Below, in pieces: positions 49,630 to 58,391 of a stretch of DNA of 64,000 bases (positions are counted from its first letter, which is position 1; each line of letters begins with the position of its first letter). Origin of the DNA: SABI01 sp963663665 (GTDB lineage: Bacteria; Spirochaetota; Spirochaetia; Sphaerochaetales; Sphaerochaetaceae); assembly GCA_963663665.2 (NCBI GenBank), contig CAXXKP010000001.1, positions 558,001-622,000 on the forward strand, in the 5' to 3' direction. The notes beneath the pieces were generated by a model that saw only the letters and a program-made list of their open reading frames with translations, did not search any database and was not told the DNA's origin. Position numbers and translations under genes: made by a program.

Positions 49630-51378
49630 CTATACAAGTTCATGTTCACTTATTCGTGATGTAAGGATCGTAATATACTCATCAAGAGCAATCATATTTT
49701 CCTGTTTCCCGGTTCTATACCTAACGGAAATACATGTTTCTTGTTCTTCTTTCTCCCCGATGATCAACATATGAGGAACCTTTTTATTCTGAGCGTTTCT
49801 TATTTTTGCATTTAGACGATCGTTAGAATCATCAATATACGCTCTTACTCCTGCATCTTTCAAAGCAGATAAGACTTTTTGAGCATATTCGTTAAAAGTT
49901 GAGGCTACTGGAATAACACACACTTGCTCCGGGCTTAGCCATAGGGGGAATGCTCCTGCAAAATGTTCAATAAGAACACCAAAAAATCTTTCAATAGACC
50001 CGAGTAGTGCTCTGTGAATCATGTATGGTCTCTTTTCAGCACCATCACTATCAACAAAGACCATATTAAATCTTTCTGGCAAATTGAAGTCAAACTGTAC
50101 TGTAGACAACTGCCATTCTCGACCAATAGCATCTTTCACTTTTAGATCGATTTTTGGTCCGTAGAAGGCGCCACCACCTTCATCAATATCATACTCAAGC
50201 CCTTCATTCTCGATAGCCTCTTTGAGAGATTGTGTAGCAGCTGCCCACTGACTCTCATCTCCAACACTTTTTGCTGGCTTAGTAGATAAATATGCTGCGA
50301 TATCAGTAAACCCAAACGAGCGAAGCATAAACAGAGAGAATCGTAGCACCTCTTTTATCTCACCTTCCATTTGTTCTGGTGTACAAATAAGATGAGCATC
50401 ATCTTGAGTAAACCCTCTAACTCTCATCAATCCATGGAGAGCTCCAGCCTTCTCATATCGATATACTGTTCCAAGTTCTGCCCATCGGAATGGAAGTTCT
50501 TTATATGAGTGTTTGCCATTTAAATAAATCATAATATGAAATGGGCAGTTCATAGGTTTTGCATAATAATCTGCTTTATCCATTTCCATTGGTGAATACA
50601 TGCTCTCCTTATAGAAATCGAGGTGCCCACTTGTCTCCCAAAGCCAAGATTTACCTACATGAGGAGTTCCAACCATTTCATATCCATTCTTATAGTGTTG
50701 TGCTTTCCAGAAATCCTCTATCGCAAGTTTGATTCGAGTTCCTCTTGGATGCCAATACACGAGCCCTGGACCAGCTTCTTCATGGAAGCTAAACAAGTCC
50801 AATTCCTTGCCGAGTTTACGATGATCTCTTTTCTCAATTTCTTCAAGTTTGGCTAAATAGAGGCGTAGTTCTTTTGGATTTGACCATGCTGTAGCGTAAA
50901 TGCGAGTGAGCATTGGGTTGGTCTCTTTTCCTCTCCAGTATGCTCCTGCTGTTGAAAGAAGTTTGAAAGAATCAGCATTCAATTCTTTGGTAGAATCTAC
51001 ATGTGGTCCTTTACAAAGATCGGTGAATCCACCTTGATTATAAAGAGAGACCTCTTGATCTTCATCTATTGCATCAATAAGTTCTTGTTTATAGACTTGG
51101 CCCTTAAACATCTCTTTCGCTTCATCTCGAGAGACAACTGTTCTTTTAAATTCTTTGTCTTGAGAAATGATCGCCTTCATTCTTTCAGTTATTTGGTCTA
51201 AATCGTCTTGAGTTAATCCTCTAGGAAGATCAAAATCATAATAGAACCCATTTTCAATAGCTGGGCCTATTGCTATTTGAGCGTCTGGAAACATCTCCAG
51301 AACGGCTTCAGCCATCACGTGTGACATTGAATGTCTTATTTTGTGTAATTTCTCATCTACCACTTGTTTTACTGCCAT
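49630..51378 (-). CDS. thrS: Threonine-tRNA ligase, form without TGS domain
   Basis: 582 residues. It begins directly at the editing-domain region (LHKIRHSMSHVMAEAVLEMFP with the HxxxH-type editing histidines), so the ~60-residue TGS domain of the E. coli enzyme is missing, as in Borrelia-length enzymes. Class II catalytic core with MNCPFH and the C-terminal anticodon-binding domain follow. The ATG follows AGGAG and is preceded by a T-box riboswitch that should raise expression when tRNA-Thr is uncharged. Confidence 0.97.
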   Translation of the reverse strand: MAVKQVVDEKLHKIRHSMSHVMAEAVLEMFPDAQIAIGPAIENGFYYDFDLPRGLTQDDLDQITERMKAIISQDKEFKRTVVSRDEAKEMFKGQVYKQELIDAIDEDQEVSLYNQGGFTDLCKGPHVDSTKELNADSFKLLSTAGAYWRGKETNPMLTRIYATAWSNPKELRLYLAKLEEIEKRDHRKLGKELDLFSFHEEAGPGLVYWHPRGTRIKLAIEDFWKAQHYKNGYEMVGTPHVGKSWLWETSGHLDFYKESMYSPMEMDKADYYAKPMNCPFHIMIYLNGKHSYKELPFRWAELGTVYRYEKAGALHGLMRVRGFTQDDAHLICTPEQMEGEIKEVLRFSLFMLRSFGFTDIAAYLSTKPAKSVGDESQWAAATQSLKEAIENEGLEYDIDEGGGAFYGPKIDLKVKDAIGREWQLSTVQFDFNLPERFNMVFVDSDGAEKRPYMIHRALLGSIERFFGVLIEHFAGAFPLWLSPEQVCVIPVASTFNEYAQKVLSALKDAGVRAYIDDSNDRLNAKIRNAQNKKVPHMLIIGEKEEQETCISVRYRTGKQENMIALDEYITILTSRISEHELV

Positions 51379-51395
51379 ATCGTTACTTCTCCTAT

Positions 51396-51667
51396 AAAAA
51401 AACCTTCATATTCTCTTCCCCCATCACCACATAGTTGTGGTATTGGTAAGGACGAGAACATGAAGGTTCATGTTTCCGCGGTTCCACCTTACTTCCTAAA
51501 GCTCTATTGCTTTAAGCACTCATTAATCCTCTTACGTGAGGCAATACGGTAAATTTACTAACTTGTAAAAGCGTTCACTTTACAGCTCCAGAGTGGTTTT
51601 CACTGTTCTCATATGCGATGTCTTTCACCCAAAGATTGTATTTCAAATCTAGGACATCCTCTCTTAT
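51396..51667 (-). promoter_or_regulatory. T-box riboswitch of thrS
   Basis: Read on the minus strand, the T-box core GGUGGAACCGCGG is at 51476-51488. The antiterminator pairs GUAAGG (51487-51492) with CCUUAC (51446-51451) and leaves the seven-base bulge UGGAACC, in which UGGA can bind the tRNA NCCA end. The competing terminator pairs CCUUCAUGUUCUC (51454-51466) with GAGAAUAUGAAGG (51403-51415), followed by U7 (51396-51402). Stem III is at 51497-51514. Upstream, GAUGUC/GACAUC closes a hairpin. The stem I fold and threonine specifier (ACA, ACC and ACG all occur) were not resolved. Confidence 0.85.
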
Positions 51668-51682
51668 CATACAAGGCAACAA

Positions 51683-52228
51683 TTACTCGTCTCTTTCTTC
51701 GCTACTATCCTTATAGTGTTTACTTATGAAAGGAATGTCAAGATATGCTTGCCCCTGTTCAAATAGTGTACTGATAATTTCTCCAACTCCTTTGAAAAGC
51801 TCTTCCAAATCCTTAGAAAAAAACCCTTTTATACGGCTGTCAATATCGAGAACTGCAACAACATTTCCATCAACCATGATTGGAACAACCAACTCGCTTA
51901 CACTTTTAGAGTCACATGCAATATGTGTTGGAAATAAATGGACATCCTCTATATTGACAAAAGATTTATCGTGAACAGCTTTTTGACAGACTCCCTTATC
52001 TTTCAAAAGAATAAAGCAAGCCACTTCTCCTTGAAACGGCCCTAATACCAGAGAACCGTCGTTTGTGAGATAATAAAAGCCCACCCAGTTAAAGTCCTCA
52101 AAGTTGTGATAAATATAAGAACTTATATTTGCTAATATCCCATTTATATGAATAAAAGAGGAAATATTTTCATTGCATAAACTGCGAATGATAGGAAGTA
52201 ATTCGTCTTTATTCTGGGGTGAAATCAT
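51683..52228 (-). CDS. msrC: Free methionine-(R)-sulfoxide reductase (GAF type)
   Basis: 181 residues from MISPQNKDELLP. Single GAF domain with LGPFQGEVACFILL, GVCQKA and FPTHIACDSKSVSELVVPI. C71, C81 and C105 keep the 10 and 24 residue spacing of the catalytic cysteines of E. coli YebR/fRMsr. Reduces free Met-R-SO with thioredoxin. Translation probably couples to rex, because the start lies 20 bases inside the rex 3' end; no strong ribosome site is visible and nearby in-frame ATGs are possible. Confidence 0.88.
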   Translation of the reverse strand: MISPQNKDELLPIIRSLCNENISSFIHINGILANISSYIYHNFEDFNWVGFYYLTNDGSLVLGPFQGEVACFILLKDKGVCQKAVHDKSFVNIEDVHLFPTHIACDSKSVSELVVPIMVDGNVVAVLDIDSRIKGFFSKDLEELFKGVGEIISTLFEQGQAYLDIPFISKHYKDSSEERDE

Positions 52229-52865
52229 TTGAACCACAACCATGTCCATCTGTGAGCCCACTACATTTTGCGGATAAAACAGCAAAGCTTGTGGCTAAAT
52301 CAGTTCTCTGAAGCACAATGTGCGGAGGTAATTTGAGATCCTTTGGAGCAAAATTCCAAATCGCCTTGATTCCTGCATCTACAAGCAGGTCTGCGACTTC
52401 TTGAGCTGACTCTGAGGGGACAGTGATAACTGCAATATTAATAGAGTGTTCTTTTATATATGTCTTGAGATCTGAGAGGGGAAGCACAAAAGTTCTTCCT
52501 ATTGGAAGTCCTACTTTATTCTTATCTTTCTCAAACGCTGCAACAATTTGTAGCCCATATGTAGCAAATCCTTCGTACCGAGAAAGAGCAACACCAAGAT
52601 TTCCGGCTCCAATAAGAACAGCATCTGTTGTGTTATCCCATCCTAAGTTCTTCGTTATTGCTTTTATAAGAGCATCTATTTCGAATCCTACTTTAGGTTT
52701 CCCTTCGACTCCTGTTCCCGCCATATCTTTACGTACTTGAATTGCTGTTAATTCTAAATCTGCAGCTAATTTTGTTGCAGAGATAAGTGTTTGACCATCC
52801 TCTTTATATTGGCGTAATAGCCGAAGATATGAAGGGAATCTTTTAATTGTTGGTATTGAAATCAT
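52209..52865 (-). CDS. rex: Redox-sensing transcriptional repressor Rex
   Basis: 218 residues. N-terminal winged helix (SATKLAADLELTAIQVRKDM) and a Rossmann domain with the NADH site IGAGNLGVALSRYEGF. It senses NADH/NAD+ and represses fermentation and respiration genes in other bacteria. The C-terminus carries an unusual GHGCGSNDFTPE tail that overlaps the msrC start. Rex is widespread in Gram-positives and also present in some spirochaetes and Thermotogae. Confidence 0.94.
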   Translation of the reverse strand: MISIPTIKRFPSYLRLLRQYKEDGQTLISATKLAADLELTAIQVRKDMAGTGVEGKPKVGFEIDALIKAITKNLGWDNTTDAVLIGAGNLGVALSRYEGFATYGLQIVAAFEKDKNKVGLPIGRTFVLPLSDLKTYIKEHSINIAVITVPSESAQEVADLLVDAGIKAIWNFAPKDLKLPPHIVLQRTDLATSFAVLSAKCSGLTDGHGCGSNDFTPE

Positions 52866-52883
52866 CTACTATTTCTCCTGTTA

Positions 52884-53699
52884 TTAGTAATTTGAAATTG
52901 TGCCTACAGAATCTATGATAACTGCGGGTCTGTATGCAAATCGTGAAGGGGTGTCTCTATCTGAGACTCCAGAAAGTACAAGAACTGTTTCTATTCCGCT
53001 TTCTATACCACTAACGATATCTGTATCCATTCTGTCTCCGATAATGGCTGTATCTTCACGTTTAGTTTCTAATTGTTTAAGAGCCTGTCTCATGATGACA
53101 GGATTGGGTTTCCCCACGAAATATGGTTCAACACCTGTTGTCTTTGCAATAGGCAGAATTAATGAGCCAGTTGCAGGGACGATACCCTCTTCTGATGGAC
53201 CACTCGTATCCGGGTTTGTTCCTACTAGTCTAGCTCCCTTTTGAATAAGTGAAACAGCCTTCAAGACAGTTCCATAATTATAAGTATGAGATTCTCCAAC
53301 TACAACATAATCAGGATTTACATCATTCATAGAATAGCCAACCTCATAAAGAGCATTAATAAGACCAGCTTCACCTATCACATAGGCTGTTCCATGAGGA
53401 ATTTGGGATGCTAGAAAACTAGCAGTAGCAAGAGCTGAAGTATAGAAATGAGAAGGGTCTATCTCAATACCTAATCGTCTCATTTTCAAGTGTAACTCAT
53501 AGGCACTTTTCTCACTCGAGTTAGTAAGAAATAGATAATTCTTATGAGAAGACTGAAGCCATTTGATGAAATCGATAGCACCAGGCAAGATACGATTCCC
53601 ATGGTACACAACACCATCCATATCACAGATGAAAGCCTTTTTATTACGTATTAACTCTAGCTGTGTATCTGAAGAACAAAACCTTGTAGAAGTTGTCAA
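52884..53699 (-). CDS. NagD-like HAD-IIA phosphatase
   Basis: 271 residues. Nucleophile motif AFICDMDGVVYHG, second motif FLTNSS, a class-IIA cap and the closing GDRMDTDIVSGIESG. Start is TTG (53699), directly after the ispH stop, with AGGAG seven bases upstream. A cytoplasmic phosphatase of small phosphorylated metabolites or nucleotides; substrate not predictable. Confidence 0.88.
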   Translation of the reverse strand: MTTSTRFCSSDTQLELIRNKKAFICDMDGVVYHGNRILPGAIDFIKWLQSSHKNYLFLTNSSEKSAYELHLKMRRLGIEIDPSHFYTSALATASFLASQIPHGTAYVIGEAGLINALYEVGYSMNDVNPDYVVVGESHTYNYGTVLKAVSLIQKGARLVGTNPDTSGPSEEGIVPATGSLILPIAKTTGVEPYFVGKPNPVIMRQALKQLETKREDTAIIGDRMDTDIVSGIESGIETVLVLSGVSDRDTPSRFAYRPAVIIDSVGTISNY

Positions 53700-54563
53700 C
53701 TATTCATCTCCTTTTAATATATCTATTATTGCACGAATATCCTCTTGAGGGGTACTAGTTCCTGCACTCACTCCAACTTTTTCAAATTGAAAGATTTCTT
53801 GCGGGATTTCATCCTTATCCTCTATATGCCATACAGGAAGTCCCCCTTCCTTTACTATTTGAGCCAAGGCGGCAGTATTCGCACTCATTCGCCCACCTAC
53901 AATAAGAATAGCATCTACTTCCTTCATTAGATTAATAAGGGCATCATGACGACGTTTTGTCGAGGGACAAAGTCTATTTCCAATAACAATTTTATGAGAA
54001 TATCGTTTAATTAATTCATTTAATATAGAATTATAGAGTTCTGTTTCAAATGTAGTTTGCACAATAATAAGGAGATCTTTTGTTTCATGCGAAGCAATTT
54101 GAGAAAGGTCTTCCTCTTTTTCTACTACAATTACAGGAACTACTTCGCCCTTATCATTCATCACACCAGAAAGCCCGACGACCTCACTATGCTTCTTTAA
54201 ACCGATTATTACTACTTTTTGATTCTCTTTGACATTTCGAATAAGTTGTTGAGAATAGGAAACAGTCCCACAGGTTCCATCAATTAGGATGAATCCTGCC
54301 TCTATGAATTCCTTTCTCAAGAGATCTGGAATCCCATGAGCTCTTATCAACGCAATACCAGGGACAACTCCTTTTGGAGAGGAAATGTAGTTCATTCCTT
54401 GACCCATAAAATGGGAGACAACATGAGAATTGTGTATAAACCATCCAATTGTGTAGGCGTTCAATCCTTTTTCTTTTGCAAGATTAATGCACTGCTGAGC
54501 AAGATCTATCACTCTTGAGACACCATTACAATAACCAAGTACTTTTGATTGTAATACCTGCAT
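53700..54563 (-). CDS. ispH: 4-hydroxy-3-methylbut-2-enyl diphosphate reductase
   Basis: 287 residues. Final step of the MEP isoprenoid pathway, forming IPP and DMAPP. The three cluster cysteines are C12 (GYCNGV), C98 (DGTCGTV) and C199 (RLCPSTKRRHD), and GGRMSANTAAL and VGVSAGTSTPQEDI close the protein. First gene of ispH-nagD-like-rex-msrC. GGGGG ribosome-binding site. Confidence 0.96.
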   Translation of the reverse strand: MQVLQSKVLGYCNGVSRVIDLAQQCINLAKEKGLNAYTIGWFIHNSHVVSHFMGQGMNYISSPKGVVPGIALIRAHGIPDLLRKEFIEAGFILIDGTCGTVSYSQQLIRNVKENQKVVIIGLKKHSEVVGLSGVMNDKGEVVPVIVVEKEEDLSQIASHETKDLLIIVQTTFETELYNSILNELIKRYSHKIVIGNRLCPSTKRRHDALINLMKEVDAILIVGGRMSANTAALAQIVKEGGLPVWHIEDKDEIPQEIFQFEKVGVSAGTSTPQEDIRAIIDILKGDE

Positions 54564-54583
54564 ATTCCCCCTATAAAGTAAAG

Positions 54584-54622
54584 TGGTCGCCTACATCACA
54601 AAAAAAGAGTGTGTGGCGACCA
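54584..54622 (-). terminator. Hairpin between secF and ispH
   Basis: Stem TGGTCGCC/GGCGACCA with a 23-base loop that contains seven T. On the minus strand the following bases are only moderately T-rich, so efficiency is uncertain. Confidence 0.5.
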
Positions 54623-54645
54623 TTCAAATCAGATGAAGAAAATCC

Positions 54646-55947
54646 TTATTTCTTTTGTTGACGTTTACCTTTTAACTTTCTTTCCGCATTAGGTATTTGT
54701 GTTTCTGCAGATTCATCCTTCTCTAAATCATCACCAGTATTTTCAATTGTAATTACAGGCTGTTTATGCTCATCTTTCTTATCCTTAGATATCCACATGA
54801 ATAAAGCAGGAGCGAGTAAGTTACTTGAGTAAGCTCCGATTACAATACCAAATACCATCTCAATCGCAAATAACTGAATTGCACCAGAAGCAAAAATTGC
54901 TAATGGGAGTATAGCTAAAACAGTTGTAAGAGATGAGAAAAGAGTACGAGAGAGAGATTGTGAAACACTAATGTCAACAAGACTCATCACAGAGACATTG
55001 GTTAACAAAGGTTTATTCTCTCGAATTCGGTCAAAAATTACGATTACGTTGTTCAAGGAGTATCCAATGATTGTTAATAAAGCAGCAATAGTTGTACTTG
55101 ATACTTCAAGACGTAATAATGAGATAAATCCAATTAACAAGAATGTATCGTGTACTAATGTAATGATAGCGGCTAATGCAAAAGCAAGCTTAAATCTGAA
55201 CCAGATGTAAAGTAGAATCAAGACAATAGATACAACCACAATCATGATAGATCCACTTACGAGTGTGTTAGAGTATTTAGGACCTACAAAGTCACTTTGA
55301 AGGATTACTGCAGAACCTTCTCCAAATGTAGCAGATAAAGAACTACTTACTTGTTTTGAAAGTTCATCTTCAAGAAGACCTTGCTCATTAGCAAGTCTTA
55401 TTTGGAAAATCTGTTGAGAAGCATCTCCAACTATCTGGACACTTGCAGTTGTTCCAAGTGCTGCTCTCATATCATCAATTGTCACAAATGAAATTTGATC
55501 CTGATTACTGCTGCTTAAGACAAGACCATCACTATCTAACACAGCTGGAAGACCAAATCCTGTGATAAGTGATGTAGAAGGAGCACTCCCTAGTAGTGCT
55601 GTAGCGTGTAACCCATTTACAGCACCATTAAGAGCTTGAGCCATATCAGCAACTGTTGGGTACGTCGATGCAGGATATTCAAGATATTTTGAGCCATCCC
55701 CAGCTCTCACTACTAGTGAGATAGTACCATTAGATGCATTTAAGTTAATAGTATCACCTCCTGTGTTGGTAAGAAGGAGAGCCTGTTCCGCAATCTGAAT
55801 TCTTTGTGAAAATCCACTTTGGAAATCAATTCCAAGATTGAACCCACCGAATGCAATGTAGGATATTATTCCAACGAGCAGAAGTACTACTGACATTGAT
55901 ACAGCAAGGAATCTAAATTTTGTTATTTGATATGTTTTATTTGCCAT
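54646..55947 (-). CDS. secF: Protein translocase accessory subunit SecF
   Basis: 433 residues, longer than the common ~300. The expansion is a periplasmic stretch of roughly 190 residues after helix 1 (QSGFSQRIQIAEQALL...) and a charged Lys/Glu tail of about 45 residues. The RND-type helices carry YIWFRFKLAFALAAIITLVHD and GYSLNNVIVIFDRIREN, the conserved SecF motifs. Couples proton flow to late export steps with SecD. Confidence 0.95.
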   Translation of the reverse strand: MANKTYQITKFRFLAVSMSVVLLLVGIISYIAFGGFNLGIDFQSGFSQRIQIAEQALLLTNTGGDTINLNASNGTISLVVRAGDGSKYLEYPASTYPTVADMAQALNGAVNGLHATALLGSAPSTSLITGFGLPAVLDSDGLVLSSSNQDQISFVTIDDMRAALGTTASVQIVGDASQQIFQIRLANEQGLLEDELSKQVSSSLSATFGEGSAVILQSDFVGPKYSNTLVSGSIMIVVVSIVLILLYIWFRFKLAFALAAIITLVHDTFLLIGFISLLRLEVSSTTIAALLTIIGYSLNNVIVIFDRIRENKPLLTNVSVMSLVDISVSQSLSRTLFSSLTTVLAILPLAIFASGAIQLFAIEMVFGIVIGAYSSNLLAPALFMWISKDKKDEHKQPVITIENTGDDLEKDESAETQIPNAERKLKGKRQQKK

Positions 55948-55950
55948 GAT

Positions 55951-57675
55951 CTATTTCCTCCTCCAGCTGATGCTCAGATTAGAATTTTTCCTGGATAAGG
56001 AGGCATCATACATTAGTTTTACTACAAACAGGGCACTGAACATACTACTTGCAATACCAACTGCAAGAGTATTTGCAAACCCCTTAATTGCTCCAGAACC
56101 TAATTGTGAAAGAACTAGAGCTGCAATGATTGTTGTGACGTTAGCATCCATAATGGTCCAAAAAGCTTTGCCGAACCCAGCTTTTACTGAGGCTTGTGCA
56201 TTTTTTCCAACTGCTAGTTCTTCTTTTATTCTCTCTAAAATAATTACGTTCGCATCAACGGCCATACCAACGGTCAACACGAGACCGGCGATACTGGTTA
56301 ATGTGAGAGTTAGGTTAAATGCTGAGAGTACAGAGATGAGAATAATCAAGTTAAACAGAAGTGCTAAATCAGCGAAGAGGCCACTTCCTTTATAAATCAC
56401 AACCATAAAAATAAATACGAGTGCAAGACCGATGAGAATTGCTATAAGCCCAGCTTGTACTGTATCTTCACCAAGAGAAGCTCCAACTGCTTGCTGACTT
56501 ACAACAATAAGTTCGATAGGAAGTGCTGCAGTTTTTAAGACAATAGAGAGGTCCTGTGCTTCACTTTGGCCAAATCCAGTAATTTGTACATTATTTCGAA
56601 TTCCTTCAGTGATGGTTGCCATCGCTTTGACTTTACCATCTTGCACAACAGCCATCATCTCATTGGTATGAGTAGATGTTAGTTTGTAAAAAAGCTCTCC
56701 ACCTTTTGTATCGAGTTCAAAGTTAACAGTAGGTTGTCCCGTGATTGAGTTTGATCCAACCATTGCATTTGCAATATGGATACCATCAAGACCGATTTCT
56801 TCGTTGAGAACAACATACGAGGAGAGTTCATCCAACCCATATGCATCATTTACATAATACGCCGTTGCAATTTTACCTGCAGGAAGGAAATCAGGTTGCT
56901 TGATTACACCTTTATCAGTGTAGATCTCGCTAGGATTATCAGCAAAATACGTGTTAAGTTGAGCTGTGAGTTCATTATCAACAATCTGGAAAGTTAAAGA
57001 ACCTTTTCCTCGTAAAAAGCTGTTAACTCTTTCTGGGTCAGCGGCTCCTGGGACCTCGATAAGTATTTGGTCAGTTCCTTGTTTTCTGATATTAGGTTCA
57101 GATACACCGAACTGGTCAATTCTTTCATTAAGGATTGCAATGTCTTCTGAAATAAGCTCACCTTTTTGTGTACTTGATAATGTTGTTCCTTTCTTAGCTT
57201 CATAGGAAGCGCTATCTGCCTCAAGCAAAATAGACATACCACCACGAAGATCAAGACCTAATTGAAGAATCTTTCCACTTAACGTTTTTAAACTGAGCAA
57301 GTCTGATCGATAGTTATTCTCTATAGTATCAAACAAGTCTTTCTCGGTATAAAAACCTTTGAACAAGGCTTCCATCGTCCATGACTTAGGTGTGTCTTTC
57401 TTCATATTCTTGTAGCCATCTTTAGCTACAGATATAAGATATGAATATTCAGATGGAACTGATGCCTTTGAGTCTTGAGCGAAAATTTCTTTTAATGCTC
57501 TAAGATCTCTACTTGCTTGCCCTTGTGCATATTCTCTGATTTGGATCTTTGATCCTGTTGCAATATCTTTTGTCTCCTGAGGTACAAAAGCGTACCATTT
57601 CACGGTTGGAAATAGGAAAATCCCACACACAACCGCAACCAGAAGAACGATTATCAATCGCCCTCGTTTTTTCAT
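55951..57675 (-). CDS. secD: Protein translocase accessory subunit SecD
   Basis: 574 residues. N-terminal membrane helix, periplasmic P1 domain with LGLDLRGGMSILLEAD and PGAADPERVNSFLRGKGSL, and C-terminal helices with GMAVDANVIILERIKEE. Three bases before secF, in the order yajC-secD-secF. Confidence 0.97.
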   Translation of the reverse strand: MKKRGRLIIVLLVAVVCGIFLFPTVKWYAFVPQETKDIATGSKIQIREYAQGQASRDLRALKEIFAQDSKASVPSEYSYLISVAKDGYKNMKKDTPKSWTMEALFKGFYTEKDLFDTIENNYRSDLLSLKTLSGKILQLGLDLRGGMSILLEADSASYEAKKGTTLSSTQKGELISEDIAILNERIDQFGVSEPNIRKQGTDQILIEVPGAADPERVNSFLRGKGSLTFQIVDNELTAQLNTYFADNPSEIYTDKGVIKQPDFLPAGKIATAYYVNDAYGLDELSSYVVLNEEIGLDGIHIANAMVGSNSITGQPTVNFELDTKGGELFYKLTSTHTNEMMAVVQDGKVKAMATITEGIRNNVQITGFGQSEAQDLSIVLKTAALPIELIVVSQQAVGASLGEDTVQAGLIAILIGLALVFIFMVVIYKGSGLFADLALLFNLIILISVLSAFNLTLTLTSIAGLVLTVGMAVDANVIILERIKEELAVGKNAQASVKAGFGKAFWTIMDANVTTIIAALVLSQLGSGAIKGFANTLAVGIASSMFSALFVVKLMYDASLSRKNSNLSISWRRK

Positions 57676-57702
57676 GATGTTCTCCGTATGAATTCGATAT
57701 AT

Positions 57703-58206
57703 CTATTTAGTCTCTTTTTTCGTTTCTTTAGAATCGTCAGCTGCAGGTATCTCTTCTAGGATAACAGCATCTTCAGGTTCAACGGGAGCTGGAGCTGGAG
57801 CTGCTTTTTTTGCCCTTTTCTTAGGAGTTGGGGCTGCTGCTTCTTTTTTCTCTTCTTTTGCTTCAGTTGTAGCTGCAGACTCTGCCTTTCTGTCAATAAT
57901 TTGAGCAATAGCACTTTTTGAAAATTCAATACGAGTATTGTCATCAACCTTCACAACAACAGTAGTCTCTTTAACAAGAGCAATCGTCCCTCTAATTCCA
58001 CCAATTGAAACTACCTTATCTCCCTTTTTCATAGAAGAGAGCATATTCTTAGTCTCTTTCTCTTTTTTCTTTTGTGGTCTGATAATTAGGAAATAAAAAA
58101 TCAGAATAATAAGACCAAAAGTAATAAAAGTAGTCGTCATCGATCCAGAGGAGCTTGCTGAAGTAGCGCTCCCTGTGGTTCCCATGGTCGCAAGTAATGC
58201 ATTCAT
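57703..58206 (-). CDS. yajC: Preprotein translocase subunit YajC
   Basis: 167 residues from MNALLATMG with AGAGG nine bases upstream; the longer ORF from 58251 is rejected. One membrane helix (FITFGLIILIFYFLIIRPQ) and the YajC core KGDKVVSIGGIRGTI. A C-terminal Ala/Lys/Pro/Glu-rich tail of about 60 residues extends past the usual ~100-residue family. Confidence 0.93.
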   Translation of the reverse strand: MNALLATMGTTGSATSASSSGSMTTTFITFGLIILIFYFLIIRPQKKKEKETKNMLSSMKKGDKVVSIGGIRGTIALVKETTVVVKVDDNTRIEFSKSAIAQIIDRKAESAATTEAKEEKKEAAAPTPKKRAKKAAPAPAPVEPEDAVILEEIPAADDSKETKKETK

Positions 58207-58251
58207 ATAACTTAACCTCTCTATAGGGTATAATAAATATACGCAGGACAT

Positions 58252-58281
58252 AACGTATCACGTTAGGGATAGAGTAGTCAA
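58252..58281 (-). promoter_or_regulatory. Possible promoter of yajC-secDF
   Basis: TTGACT (58276-58281) and TACGTT (58252-58257) with 18-base spacing, about 45 bases before the yajC start. Confidence 0.45.
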
Positions 58282-58329
58282 GTTTTATGAGAAGTCTATC
58301 GTTATTACTTTCTGTGATACAATGTTAAA

Positions 58330-58358
58330 ACGGTGGACCTATTAAGAGGATCCACCGT
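58330..58358 (-). terminator. Terminator of groL
   Basis: Stem ACGGTGGA/TCCACCGT (58330-58337 with 58351-58358), 13-base loop, followed by TTTTAA on the minus strand, 34 bases after the groL stop. Confidence 0.7.
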
Positions 58359-58391
58359 ATGTTAATAATTCACGAATGGGAAATGATTTGT

